Positions 7,667 to 16,259 of a stretch of DNA of 64,000 bases are shown in pieces. The stretch is from Halobacteriovorax sp. Lineage in GTDB: Bacteria; Bdellovibrionota; Bacteriovoracia; Bacteriovoracales; Bacteriovoracaceae. Where the stretch lies: assembly GCA_002720865.1 (NCBI GenBank), contig PBIO01000014.1, positions 558,001-622,000 of the forward strand, in the 5' to 3' direction. How positions within the stretch are numbered: the stretch's first letter is position 1; each line of letters begins with the position of its first letter. The notes under the pieces were generated by a model. It searched no databases. It had not been told where the DNA came from and saw nothing but the letters and a program-made list of their open reading frames with translations. The position numbers and the translations under genes were made by a program.

Positions 7667-9379
7667 ATGGCCCAATATAAAACTGATTTACGAGATATTG
7701 AATTCAATCTTTTTGAAGCCTTAAAGATTCAGGATAACTCCGCTGACTATGGAGAGCAGGACTTAAAAGAGATTATAACGCAGTTTGATTATTTTTCTGG
7801 TAAGGAGCTCTATCCCACTAGAGTGCCAGGTGATGAAAAGGGTGTGACTTTAAAAGACGGATCCGTAACCGTTCCGGAAGAGTTTCAAACAGCAAATCAG
7901 GCTTTTTATGAAAATGGTTGGTTTGCTCTTGGTTATCCTGAAGATATTGGTGGAATGCCTGTTCCGGCGGCCATTACCTTTGCCTGTAAATCGATTTCTA
8001 TTGGAGCGAATGTGGCCTACTCAATGTACCCAGGTCTTACGGCCGGAGCATTGAATGTTATTCATAAAGTGGGAAGTGATGAGCAAAAAGCAAAATACAT
8101 CGCACCAATTATGGAAGGACGTTGGGGCGGTACCATGTGTCTTACAGAGTCGGGAGCGGGATCTGATGTAGGTGCTAGTACAACCACAGCAACACCTAAT
8201 GACGATGGGACTTATAATATTAAAGGCGTAAAAATCTTTATTTCTTCCGGGGATAATGACCTTTACGAAAATATTATTCATCTAGTTCTAGCTAAAACTC
8301 CTGGAGCTCCAGAGGGAACAAAAGGGCTTTCTCTTTTTATTGTTTCTAAACTAAATGAAGATCAATCTTCAAATAATGTAGTTTGTACAAAGATTGAAGA
8401 GAAGATGGGAATTCACGGTAGTGCTACCTGTGAGATGACCTTTGGTGGTAACGGGGATTGTAAGGGCGAACTTATTGGTAAAGAATTTGAAGGTATGGCC
8501 AATATGTTCATTATGATGAACGAAGCCAGACTCTTAGTTGCACTTCAGGGAGATGGGCAAGCCAATTTAGTGACCATGCTTACAGAGCAATACGCTAAGG
8601 AGAGAAGTCAATTTGGAACCGAGATTGTTAATCTTCCAGACGTAAAGAGAATGCTTTTAAGAATGCGAGCATATTCAAGAGGTATGCGAGCACTTTGTTT
8701 ATATACCGGAAATCTTTTTGACGCTGAAGAAAAAGGTGACGAAGAAGCAGCTAAGGAAATCGCTTTTCTGATTCCCATTTGTAAGGCCTTTTGCACTGAT
8801 GAAGGTTTTAATGTTTCCGTTGAAGCGATACAAGTTCATGGTGGTTACGGTTTTTGTAGTGAATACGGAATTGAACAATTTGCTAGGGACTGTAAGATTG
8901 GAACCATTTACGAAGGGACTAATGGAATCCAGGCCATCGACTTTGTCATGAGAAAAAACCTCAGGGAACAAGGTGAAACCTTTAAAAAAGTAGTGGGAAA
9001 AATCACCAAAACTATTGGTGAAGCAGATCCAACGGCTTTCGGAGATGAAATTAAATACCTAACTGGATACTTAAAGAATGGAGCTGCCATGCTTGAAGAG
9101 TTTGGAAAAATGGCGGCCAAAAAAGAAACGGATAAAGTTCTCGAATCTGCCACTGACTTTCTTAACTATAGTGGTCATTTAATTGTTGCTTGGCGTTTGT
9201 TAGATGCGGCTAATTTGGCGCATCAAAAGCTAAGTAGCTCTGAAGGGGACGAGCTGGCTTTTTATCAAAGCAAAGTGGCTGATTTTAAAGTCTTTTGTAA
9301 GCATTGTTTAACGAAACACGCGGGTATTCCTTCTTCAATTTTAGAGTTTGGTGAAGATATATCCAGCTTTCAGGTTTAG
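7667..9379 (+). CDS. Acyl-CoA dehydrogenase, long form
   Basis: FAD-dependent oxidation of acyl-CoA to trans-2-enoyl-CoA in fatty-acid beta-oxidation. At 570 residues it is longer than the roughly 380-residue core, because of an extra C-terminal helical domain as in the FadE-like long forms. Motifs: GTMCLTESGAGSDVG (flavin-binding region, near 160-174), ALQGDGQANLVTMLTEQYAKERSQFG, VHGGYGFCSEYGIEQFARD, and IYEGTNGIQAIDF with catalytic Glu near 416. The ATG has GAGGAG upstream. The gene stands alone between a terminator and an unrelated gene, so the electron acceptor cannot be inferred from context. Confidence 0.9.
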   Translation: MAQYKTDLRDIEFNLFEALKIQDNSADYGEQDLKEIITQFDYFSGKELYPTRVPGDEKGVTLKDGSVTVPEEFQTANQAFYENGWFALGYPEDIGGMPVPAAITFACKSISIGANVAYSMYPGLTAGALNVIHKVGSDEQKAKYIAPIMEGRWGGTMCLTESGAGSDVGASTTTATPNDDGTYNIKGVKIFISSGDNDLYENIIHLVLAKTPGAPEGTKGLSLFIVSKLNEDQSSNNVVCTKIEEKMGIHGSATCEMTFGGNGDCKGELIGKEFEGMANMFIMMNEARLLVALQGDGQANLVTMLTEQYAKERSQFGTEIVNLPDVKRMLLRMRAYSRGMRALCLYTGNLFDAEEKGDEEAAKEIAFLIPICKAFCTDEGFNVSVEAIQVHGGYGFCSEYGIEQFARDCKIGTIYEGTNGIQAIDFVMRKNLREQGETFKKVVGKITKTIGEADPTAFGDEIKYLTGYLKNGAAMLEEFGKMAAKKETDKVLESATDFLNYSGHLIVAWRLLDAANLAHQKLSSSEGDELAFYQSKVADFKVFCKHCLTKHAGIPSSILEFGEDISSFQV

Positions 9380-9436
9380 CTGATTAAGTGTTAAGATAAA
9401 CAAGATTATTATTTAAACTTAAAATTTGGAAATTAC

Positions 9437-10261
9437 ATGAACCTCGAAGTTCTTAATCGCGAGATAAAGGACTTTAACCAGGAGACTCACGGAAGCACGG
9501 ATTACGACAAAGATGAAATCTATGTGATGGGCGAAAGCCCAAACGAGTTTGCTCCATTAAAGTACCTTGTCAAAAAGATTGAGGGGATCTCTACACCAAG
9601 AGATCTGCTTAAGCTTGGCCTAGTTCACGATACTTACGAATTGTTTGAATACGAGCATTTCCCTCAGTGGTTTGAAGCTCAGTTCAGTCGTAAGTTAACG
9701 AGAACTTTCTCCAAGAAAATCTCAATTCTTCACCTTCCTAATAATAAGGAAATTTTTGATTCTATTGAATTAGTGAATAAGTGTTATCAAACCTTGAAAG
9801 CAGAGCAGATCCTAATGAATGGAAAGAATCTTCCTGTTCAATTGGGAGAGTGGTACGCCAAAGCTATTTTTGGATTAGAGCAAAGAAAATCCGCTTCTCA
9901 AAGAGGCTTTGATTTCTACCTAGAAGATAAAAGAATTGAAGTGAAGGTTCACTGGGCCGATATCTCATCTCCGAAAGGGGTAAAGATGAGAAAGTCCCTA
10001 GTGGATTTATCAGATCACTGTATTCTTATTTATATTGCAAGAAACTTTATGATTAGAGAGATCTGTTTTCTTGATAGTAATTTTATTATCAGAAAGTTTG
10101 GTGGAAAGGGGCATACGATCTTTTTAAAAGACTCCGATGTTTCACAGTATTTTTTTAGTAAGTCGGACAAGCATTACGCTAAGGTAGTGAATAAAACCGC
10201 TCTTATGAAGTACTCGAACCCTCAGTTGGCCATGAAACTTGCAGAAAGTTTTAGCGGCTAG
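9437..10261 (+). CDS. PD-(D/E)XK nuclease-like protein, unknown role
   Basis: 274 residues, family not recognised. The middle shows the layout of a PD-(D/E)XK nuclease core: helix LGEWYAKAIF with E138, then GFDFYLEDKRIEVKV with D159 and E168-V-K170. A strand-helix-strand region follows (HCILIYIARNF..EICFL). These acidic/Lys positions are what that fold needs for metal binding and catalysis. No extra DNA-binding domain is seen. The N-terminal 130 residues are charged and mostly helical. Its stop codon shares the palindrome CTAG (10258-10261) with the convergent rlmL stop. Nuclease activity is inferred, not shown. Confidence 0.55.
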   Translation: MNLEVLNREIKDFNQETHGSTDYDKDEIYVMGESPNEFAPLKYLVKKIEGISTPRDLLKLGLVHDTYELFEYEHFPQWFEAQFSRKLTRTFSKKISILHLPNNKEIFDSIELVNKCYQTLKAEQILMNGKNLPVQLGEWYAKAIFGLEQRKSASQRGFDFYLEDKRIEVKVHWADISSPKGVKMRKSLVDLSDHCILIYIARNFMIREICFLDSNFIIRKFGGKGHTIFLKDSDVSQYFFSKSDKHYAKVVNKTALMKYSNPQLAMKLAESFSG

Positions 10262-11445
10262 TGAAGCTCATAGCGAAGTAGACGGCATTCAATCTTACCA
10301 TTCCAAAAAGGAACTCTAGCTGAAGTTTGAAGAGCAATCTTCTTTCTCAGCTCTGGGTTCCCGGTAAAGACATAACCTCTAAAGCCTTTAAAGTTATTTT
10401 TTAAGTTTTCGCCGATTCTATAATAAAGATCAGATAACTCATCCACATCCCCAAGCCTTTCACCGTAGGGAGGGTTGCAGATAAAAACACCTTTTTCTAC
10501 TGGTGGAACTAGAGTTGTAACATCTTCTAAATCAAGTGGTACATGCTCTCTTTTTAAGCCCAGAATTTTTAAAGTTTCACGGGATACATGCATGGCCGTT
10601 TTATGATTATCGAATCCGTAAATTCGGTATTCGGGAAATTCACCAATTTTTCTTTTACCTTCAGCATAGGCTTTAGTCTTTAGCTCATCCCACCACTTTT
10701 TTAGAGTAGCTTCTTTTTTAAACCAGGGATGATTTTCAAAGCTAAAAGAAATTCTCTTTCCGCATCTTAAATAGGCCGGACTGATTTCTCCTAGCATAAG
10801 AGCCGCTTCAGCTAGAATTGTCCCCGAACCACACATACCATCAATTAAAACATCTTCTTTTGGGTTCCAATCGCTGGCCATTAAAAGTGCAGCGGCCAAG
10901 TTTTCTCTAAGGGGGGCTTTATGTCCCGGAGGTCTATAACCTCTATTAGAAAGAGCCTCACCGCAGAGATCAACAGAAACAATACCCTTAAAGCATTGGT
11001 ATTCACCCTCGACACGAAAATTAAAACTATGTGTAGGATTTTCTAGCTCAACAGAAGGACGAGTTCCTCTAATTGACTTAATCTTGTCGCAAATCCCATC
11101 TTTAACAAGCTGACTCATATAAACAGAATTTTTATAAATCTTTTTTCCATCGCGGTCTAAAATGGTTTGAATTTTTAGGGTATCTCTAATGTCGATAAAA
11201 TCTTGCCAGTCATAGCTTTCCACATGTTTTGGAATATCTTTTTCATTTTTAAATTTAAACTCATGAAGTTTTAAAAAGACTCTACTAGCAAGTCTTGTAG
11301 TGATTAAAAGAACCAGAGTTGAGCGCCAATCAGCCTTGAAAAGAACTCCACCTTTTCCGATGGATGACTCCTGAACAAAAGGTTTGATCTCTTCTAGGAG
11401 TAGTTCTTCCATGCCTCGTGGGCAACTTGCAAAGTATTCATTCAT
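10258..11445 (-). CDS. rlmL: THUMP-domain 23S rRNA m2G methyltransferase (RlmL N-terminal type)
   Basis: S-adenosylmethionine-dependent guanine-N2 methylation of 23S rRNA. The 395 residues correspond to the first half of E. coli RlmL; the RlmK half is absent, as in many bacteria. Order: N-terminal FASCPRGMEELLLEEI, THUMP region about 50-150, linker LSNRGYRPPGHKAPLRENLAAALL, SAM motif I LIDGMCGSGTILAEAA, and catalytic CNPPYGERLG. The start ATG overlaps the TGA of the upstream kinase-like gene (ATGA), so the two are translationally coupled. Confidence 0.88.
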   Translation of the reverse strand: MNEYFASCPRGMEELLLEEIKPFVQESSIGKGGVLFKADWRSTLVLLITTRLASRVFLKLHEFKFKNEKDIPKHVESYDWQDFIDIRDTLKIQTILDRDGKKIYKNSVYMSQLVKDGICDKIKSIRGTRPSVELENPTHSFNFRVEGEYQCFKGIVSVDLCGEALSNRGYRPPGHKAPLRENLAAALLMASDWNPKEDVLIDGMCGSGTILAEAALMLGEISPAYLRCGKRISFSFENHPWFKKEATLKKWWDELKTKAYAEGKRKIGEFPEYRIYGFDNHKTAMHVSRETLKILGLKREHVPLDLEDVTTLVPPVEKGVFICNPPYGERLGDVDELSDLYYRIGENLKNNFKGFRGYVFTGNPELRKKIALQTSARVPFWNGKIECRLLRYELH

Positions 11446-12374
11446 TTCTTATTAATCCTATGATGGAAAAGGAAGGCTTTATATAAAAGCTCCTTATAAC
11501 TATCGGCCATTTCTGGGTTAAGTTGCTTGAGTTTAAATCTTTTTATTCTCCAAAGAGCTATTGAGAAAAGTCCTATGAGAATGGCATCTGTTAAATGCTC
11601 TATTTCTGCTCCCTGAAGGGGGCGAACACTTTCATAACCATCTAAGTAAGAGGCCACAAGTTCTGGAAGCACTCGTCCTTTCTCTAGACAAGTTCCCGAC
11701 ATTGAGATTCCTATATCTAAAATTAAAGGACCAATGCCTGCCTGTTCGAAATCTAAAAGGTAAGCTAATTGATTATGATCAAAAAGAGTGTTGTCGTAAT
11801 AAAGATCCCCATGGATCAGTCCGTTCTCCCAAAGATTCTCGTTATAATCTTCGAGGTTGTCTGGGAAAATATTTTGAAAAGCTTCCTTAAAGTCATCTGG
11901 ACAATCAGGAGAATTAACAAAGGCTAAAATTTCATTTTCTCCAAAGCCAACTTCTTCGTGAGGCCTTAGGCCCTCTATCTTTTTTATCTTATGAAGAGTT
12001 GCTAAACCTTTTCCAATTTCAAAACAGGTTTGATCACTTGGGCCAGGAGGAATTCCATCGACGAAAGGGTAAAGAACTCCAGAAAAATCTTTATATTCAT
12101 AAACCAGTTCATTTTTAATTGTCGTAAAGGGAACTAGGGAAAAAGGAAAACCCTCTTCTTTAAGGCGATGAAGAATCTCTTGTTCTTTTGAAAGAGCAAG
12201 GTGGTCCTTATCGTTAGAAACTTTAAGGAGGAAACGACCTTCCGAAGTTTTAACATCGTAGTTTGAGTTCGATATTCCAAGACTTAAGGCACGAAAGTTT
12301 GTGACGTCTCCCTTGCCGTATAGCTTTAAAATCTCCTGCGCTTCTGACTTTTGAAGCTTAGTATAATCACCCAT
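11442..12374 (-). CDS. APH/homoserine-kinase-II-like phosphotransferase
   Basis: Small-molecule kinase of the aminoglycoside-phosphotransferase fold. It shows the N-lobe lysine in GRFLLKVS, the catalytic loop LIHGDLYYDNTLF and the metal-binding LLDFEQAGIGPLILDIG. Length (about 310) and the LIDF-like motif fit ThrB2-type homoserine kinases; a choline or sugar kinase is possible. The start is unsure: ATG 12374 (MGDYTKLQ, after AGAAGG) or TTG 12395. It is coupled to rlmL by an ATGA overlap and divergent from ahcY. Confidence 0.75.
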   Translation of the reverse strand: MGDYTKLQKSEAQEILKLYGKGDVTNFRALSLGISNSNYDVKTSEGRFLLKVSNDKDHLALSKEQEILHRLKEEGFPFSLVPFTTIKNELVYEYKDFSGVLYPFVDGIPPGPSDQTCFEIGKGLATLHKIKKIEGLRPHEEVGFGENEILAFVNSPDCPDDFKEAFQNIFPDNLEDYNENLWENGLIHGDLYYDNTLFDHNQLAYLLDFEQAGIGPLILDIGISMSGTCLEKGRVLPELVASYLDGYESVRPLQGAEIEHLTDAILIGLFSIALWRIKRFKLKQLNPEMADSYKELLYKAFLFHHRINKK

Positions 12375-12461
12375 AGCCTTCTTATTATAACGCAATGCCT
12401 AGAATTGCTAGCTTTTCTAACAATTTACCTTAGTTTACCCCTCTTTCAAGTGCCCCTATGC

Positions 12462-12490
12462 TTGTGGGCCTGCTACCTAGGTGCTATAGT
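12462..12490 (+). promoter_or_regulatory. Sigma-70 type promoter of ahcY
   Basis: TTGTGG and TATAGT (12485-12490) are separated by 17 bases. The expected start point leaves a leader of about 40 bases to the GTG, which is too short for a SAH riboswitch. Confidence 0.6.
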
Positions 12491-12537
12491 CTGCGGACTT
12501 AAAACATTAAAGAACGCCGTTTTACAGGAGATTAGCC

Positions 12538-13830
12538 GTGAGCGAACAAAATTATAAAGTTGCAGACATCGCCCTTGCCGATTGGGGAAGAAAAGAAATT
12601 ACAATCGCAGAATCAGAAATGCCGGGTCTAATGGCCCTTAGAGAAGAGTTTGGTCCTACTAAACCTTTAAAAGGAGCTAGAATTGCTGGTTGTCTTCATA
12701 TGACAATCCAAACAGCTGTTCTTATTGAGACTCTTGTTGAGCTTGGTGCTGACGTTACTTGGTCTTCTTGTAATATCTTCTCAACTCAAGATCACGCCGC
12801 TGCGGCCATCGCTGCTGCTGGAATTCCTGTTTATGCCTGGAAAGGAATGAACGAAGAGGAGTTCAACTGGTGTATTGAAAAGACATTAACTTTCCCTGAC
12901 GGACAGAAGCTTAATATGATCCTAGACGACGGTGGAGATTTAACAAATATGGTCCTTGATGATTTTCCTGAGCTTGTTGAAGGAATCAGAGGACTTTCTG
13001 AAGAGACGACTACTGGTGTTCACAGACTTTACGAAAGAATGAAAAAAGGAACCCTTACTCTTCCAGCTATCAATATTAACGACTCAGTTACTAAGTCTAA
13101 ATTTGATAACCTATACGGTTGTCGTGAGTCTCTTGTAGACGGAATTAAGCGTGCTACTGATACAATGATTGCAGGTAAAACTTGTGTTGTTGCTGGTTAC
13201 GGTGATGTTGGTAAAGGTTCAGCGGGATCACTTCTTGGTCTAGGTGGACGAGTTATCGTTACTGAAATCGATCCAATTTGTGCTCTTCAAGCATCAATGG
13301 AAGGTCATCAGGTAATGCATATGGATGACGCCGCTAAGCTTGGTGATATTTTCGTAACAACAACTGGTTGTGCTTCAGTTATCAATGCTAAGCATCTTGA
13401 TTCAATGAAAGACGGAGCGATCGTTTGTAACATCGGTCACTTTGATTCAGAAATTGAAATTAGCCACCTTCATAAGAACTACGATGAAATGAATATTAAG
13501 CCTCAGGTTGATCAGTACACTAAAGACGGGAAGAGAATTATTCTTCTTGCTCAAGGTCGTCTTGTGAACCTAGGATGTGCAACAGGTCACCCTTCATTTG
13601 TTATGAGTAACTCATTCACAAATCAGGTTCTAGCTCAGCTTGAACTTTGGGAAAGAACTGATCAGTACGAAAATAAAGTTTATATGCTTCCAAAGCATCT
13701 AGATGAGAAAGTAGCTCGTCTTCACCTTGAAAAAATTGGTGTAAAGATTGATAAGCTTACTCCAGAGCAATCTGAGTACCTAGGTGTTCCAGTAGAAGGT
13801 CCATATAAGCCAGAGCACTACAGATACTAA
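12538..13830 (+). CDS. ahcY: Adenosylhomocysteinase
   Basis: Reversibly splits S-adenosylhomocysteine into adenosine and homocysteine, relieving inhibition of methyltransferases. The 430 residues show [16 protein letters not shown], the NAD-binding glycine motif [22 protein letters not shown] and GHFDSEIE. The C-terminus ends PYKPEHYRY, the typical family end carrying the Lys/Tyr NAD contacts. The start is GTG with ACAGGAG nine bases before it. Monocistronic: it has its own promoter and terminator. Its homocysteine could feed the cystathionine enzymes encoded at 40847-43398. Confidence 0.97.
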   Translation: MSEQNYKVADIALADWGRKEITIAESEMPGLMALREEFGPTKPLKGARIAGCLHMTIQTAVLIETLVELGADVTWSSCNIFSTQDHAAAAIAAAGIPVYAWKGMNEEEFNWCIEKTLTFPDGQKLNMILDDGGDLTNMVLDDFPELVEGIRGLSEETTTGVHRLYERMKKGTLTLPAININDSVTKSKFDNLYGCRESLVDGIKRATDTMIAGKTCVVAGYGDVGKGSAGSLLGLGGRVIVTEIDPICALQASMEGHQVMHMDDAAKLGDIFVTTTGCASVINAKHLDSMKDGAIVCNIGHFDSEIEISHLHKNYDEMNIKPQVDQYTKDGKRIILLAQGRLVNLGCATGHPSFVMSNSFTNQVLAQLELWERTDQYENKVYMLPKHLDEKVARLHLEKIGVKIDKLTPEQSEYLGVPVEGPYKPEHYRY

Positions 13831-13858
13831 GAAAATAACACATTCTGTTATATTGAAA

Positions 13859-13885
13859 AGGCCGGTTCCATACCGGTCTTTTTTT
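13859..13885 (+). terminator. Rho-independent terminator of ahcY
   Basis: The stem AGGCCGGT / ACCGGTCT (one G-T pair) has a 5-base loop and is followed by TTTTTT. Confidence 0.9.
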
Positions 13886-13901
13886 ATGCTAAAATTGGTC
13901 T

Positions 13902-14342
13902 ATGCAAAAAATATATATGGCCTGTGACCATGCTGCCTTTGAAGGCAAAGAAGTCCTAAAAAAATATCTTTCAAATAACTTTGAGGTTATTGACCTAGGA
14001 ACTGATAATCCAGATCGTTGTGACTATCCTGACTACGCAGCTAAGCTTGCTGAGGCAGTTCAAGCTGAACCTCGGTTAGGTATTCTTCTTTGTGGTTCTG
14101 GAATTGGAATCTCTATGGCCGCCAATCGTTATCAAGGAATTCGCGCAGCACTGTGCAGAACTCCTAACGAGGCTGAATTATCAAGACAGCATAATGATGC
14201 CAATGTGTTATGCTTAGGGGCTAGAATTAATTCCGATGAAGAGCTTGCGGCCATTGCAGATGCCTGGTTCAAGGCAAGTTTTGAAGAAGGTCGTCATACC
14301 GGAAGAATTGCTAAATTTAATGAGCTTGGAGAAAAAGCATAG
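13902..14342 (+). CDS. rpiB: Ribose-5-phosphate isomerase B
   Basis: Interconverts ribose 5-phosphate and ribulose 5-phosphate in the pentose phosphate pathway. The 146 residues start MQKIYMACDHAAFEGKEVL and contain YPDYAAKLA, the anion hole LLCGSGIGISMAANR, ALCRTPNEAELSRQHNDANVLCLGAR and a C-terminal FEEGRHTGRIAKF, all RpiB/LacAB hallmarks. LacA/B isomerases are excluded only by the single-gene context. It starts soon after the ahcY terminator, and no clear ribosome site is seen. Its stop overlaps the proposed start of the next gene. Confidence 0.95.
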   Translation: MQKIYMACDHAAFEGKEVLKKYLSNNFEVIDLGTDNPDRCDYPDYAAKLAEAVQAEPRLGILLCGSGIGISMAANRYQGIRAALCRTPNEAELSRQHNDANVLCLGARINSDEELAAIADAWFKASFEEGRHTGRIAKFNELGEKA

Positions 14343-15052
14343 ATACACTACCTCGTAAAATATTAGAAAGAGTCTTTTTTACTTTAGTTACGATTCTCGT
14401 ATTGCTTGGAATTTATTTTTCAAGAACTGATTTAAGGTATTATGAAGGTACTTACGTAGTCGAAGATGGGTTTATTGAATATCTAACGGTGCTCGCTCTT
14501 TTTATGTGCGGGTTTCTTTGTTTTTATCGAGCAAGTATTTTAAGACCTTTTAAAAAACCTTTATTTATTTTTTCTTTAATCTTTATGGGATTAGTATTTG
14601 TCTTTGGGGTAGGAGAGGAAATCTCTTGGGCCCAAAGAATAATTGGCTTTGAAACCCCTGAGTTTTTTAAAAAGTATAATACTCAAGGGGAATTTAATTT
14701 TCATAATCTTCGCTTTGGCGGAGGAGCATCAAATCCAGGGGAAAAAGGATTTAGAGTAAATAGAATTATCTTTGGCACAGGACTAGGAATTGGAGTTGCC
14801 ATCTATTTTCTTATCCTTCCAGTTCTCTACAGAAAAAAAGAGAATATAAAAAAGCTTATTAATAAATTTGCTCTACCTCTGCCAAGAAACTATCACATTA
14901 TTGCTTATCTAATCCTGTTTGGACTTGTGCAATTGATACCTACTTCTAAAAAAGGAGAAATCCTTGAATTTGGTGGATGTTGGATTTTCTTACTGATGAT
15001 GTTTGAGCCTCTTAATAGAGAGATCTTTTCTAGGCGTTTAGAAAAACGTTAA
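14339..15052 (+). CDS. Multi-span membrane protein, unknown function, probable AUA start
   Basis: Predicted inner-membrane protein with about six hydrophobic segments and the loop GVGEEISWAQRIIGFETPEFFKK..TQGEFNFHNL, a signature I recall from an uncharacterised bacterial membrane family. The only standard start in the frame is TTG 14402, which would cut the first membrane span and has no ribosome site. The frame stays open to 14324. ATA at 14339 has GGAG seven bases upstream and overlaps the rpiB stop (ATAG), as in coupled gene pairs. It would give an N-terminus of DTLPRKILERVFF after the initiator, ahead of an intact first span. I therefore place the start there. Confidence 0.6.
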   Translation: MDTLPRKILERVFFTLVTILVLLGIYFSRTDLRYYEGTYVVEDGFIEYLTVLALFMCGFLCFYRASILRPFKKPLFIFSLIFMGLVFVFGVGEEISWAQRIIGFETPEFFKKYNTQGEFNFHNLRFGGGASNPGEKGFRVNRIIFGTGLGIGVAIYFLILPVLYRKKENIKKLINKFALPLPRNYHIIAYLILFGLVQLIPTSKKGEILEFGGCWIFLLMMFEPLNREIFSRRLEKR

Positions 15053-15792
15053 AGAGTTCCGAAGATTTTTTTTAGTCTTAGTCTGAGCACTGCAAAAAGG
15101 GCTTCAAAGATAATTCCCCCTGCCATTTTGGATTGACCGTCTCTTCTCTCGTAAAAAATAATAGGAACTTCCTTAACGGACATTCCTTTTGACCAAACTT
15201 TATAATTGAGCTCTAGCTGGAAAATATAGCCACTAGAAATTATATGGTCGAGGTCTATTGATTCTAAGGCCTTTCGGGTAAAGCATTTAAAACCGCCAGT
15301 TGTATCAAGAACCGGAATATTAGTCATAAAGCGGCAGTAGATACTGGCCATATAAGAAAGAAGAAGTCTTCTAAAGGGCCAGTTGATAATTCTAATACCA
15401 TCTATATAACGCGAACCGATGACGAGATCATTTCCAGTTGCAGCTTGCAAGAGGTCTGGAACTGCCTTTGGGTCGTGACTAAAGTCGCAGTCCATTTCAA
15501 AAACATAATTATAATGACGTTCAAGGGCCCATTTAAACCCTGCGATATAAGCAGTTCCTAGGCCCAGCTTTCCAGTTCTTTCAATCATATGCAGAGAGTC
15601 TGGATGTTCCGCTTGTAGTTTTTTAACGACGTCAGCAGTTCCATCAGGAGAGCCATCTTCAATAATTAATAAGTGAACACCTTCGTGGAGACCAAAAAGG
15701 GTAGTGATCATTCTCTCGATATTATCTATCTCATTATACGTTGGGATAATGATGAGAGTTTCATTGAAAGGAAGAATCCTTTTGTCGTTCAT
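15049..15792 (-). CDS. Polyprenol-phosphate mannosyltransferase-like GT2 enzyme
   Basis: Glycosyltransferase family 2 of the DPM1 type, which moves a sugar from GDP or UDP onto a polyprenyl phosphate at the cytoplasmic face of the membrane. Motifs in 247 residues: LIIIPTYNEIDNIERM, IIEDGSPDGTADV, GKLGLGTAYIAGFKWAL, the metal-binding EMDCDFSHDP, VIGSRYIDG, and TGGFKCFTRKAL. No C-terminal membrane domain is present, as in soluble DPM1. It starts on the TAATG overlap with the upstream DCC-family gene, so the two are co-translated. The sugar donor is not determined. Confidence 0.88.
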   Translation of the reverse strand: MNDKRILPFNETLIIIPTYNEIDNIERMITTLFGLHEGVHLLIIEDGSPDGTADVVKKLQAEHPDSLHMIERTGKLGLGTAYIAGFKWALERHYNYVFEMDCDFSHDPKAVPDLLQAATGNDLVIGSRYIDGIRIINWPFRRLLLSYMASIYCRFMTNIPVLDTTGGFKCFTRKALESIDLDHIISSGYIFQLELNYKVWSKGMSVKEVPIIFYERRDGQSKMAGGIIFEALFAVLRLRLKKIFGTL

Positions 15793-16214
15793 TAGGCTCC
15801 AATATCGGGACTTCGTTTATGACGGTGCTTCTTATTATTACAGCCGGTACAGCCTTTTTTCAATTTCTTTCGATAGTTTGCTGCAACATGATGAAAGTAA
15901 TCAATGGCCTTTTGTCCCATTTGAGACTCTATGAGCCAAGAAAACTTTTTTACTGCAGGAAATTTATTTATAAGAGCTTCGGGTACCTGGTTACCTTTAA
16001 GAATTTGCTCATTTTCATCAATATAGTGAATCTCTTCATAGCAATCATCAATGGTGAGATTAGTGAAATGAGAATACAGGTTTTCATCCTGTAGAGGTAT
16101 CTTGGTGATATCTTCGGTTCCTGGCAGATTTTCTAAGGCCTGCATGAATCTTACGCATAAAGGGCAATCTTCATCATAAATGAGAACGGGGAGCTTGTAG
16201 TGGGATTGCTTCAT
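15792..16214 (-). CDS. DCC-family (DUF393) thiol-disulfide protein
   Basis: The 140 residues have the family signature near the N-terminus: LIYDEDCPLCVRF with C17/C20, in a thioredoxin-like fold. A second CxxC lies near the C-terminus (GCTGCNNKKHRHKR). No signal peptide is seen, so it is probably cytoplasmic. The substrate is unknown. The ribosome-binding AAGGAA lies in the 6-base loop of a small hairpin (GTTAC/GTAAC, 16215-16230) directly before ATG. It is first in a two-gene unit with the DPM1-like gene. Confidence 0.8.
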   Translation of the reverse strand: MKQSHYKLPVLIYDEDCPLCVRFMQALENLPGTEDITKIPLQDENLYSHFTNLTIDDCYEEIHYIDENEQILKGNQVPEALINKFPAVKKFSWLIESQMGQKAIDYFHHVAANYRKKLKKGCTGCNNKKHRHKRSPDIGA

Positions 16215-16259
16215 GTTACTTCCTTGTAACTAACGTTAATAAATATTTGTGTGTTTTTA

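Noticed and set aside
12396-12537. Possible SAH riboswitch before ahcY
   Set aside because: The promoter at 12462-12490 leaves only about 40 bases of leader, and no fitting stem structure or conserved core is seen.
12351-12557. Hydrophobic 68-residue frame upstream of ahcY
   Set aside because: It spans the ahcY promoter and overlaps both neighbouring genes; no ribosome site.
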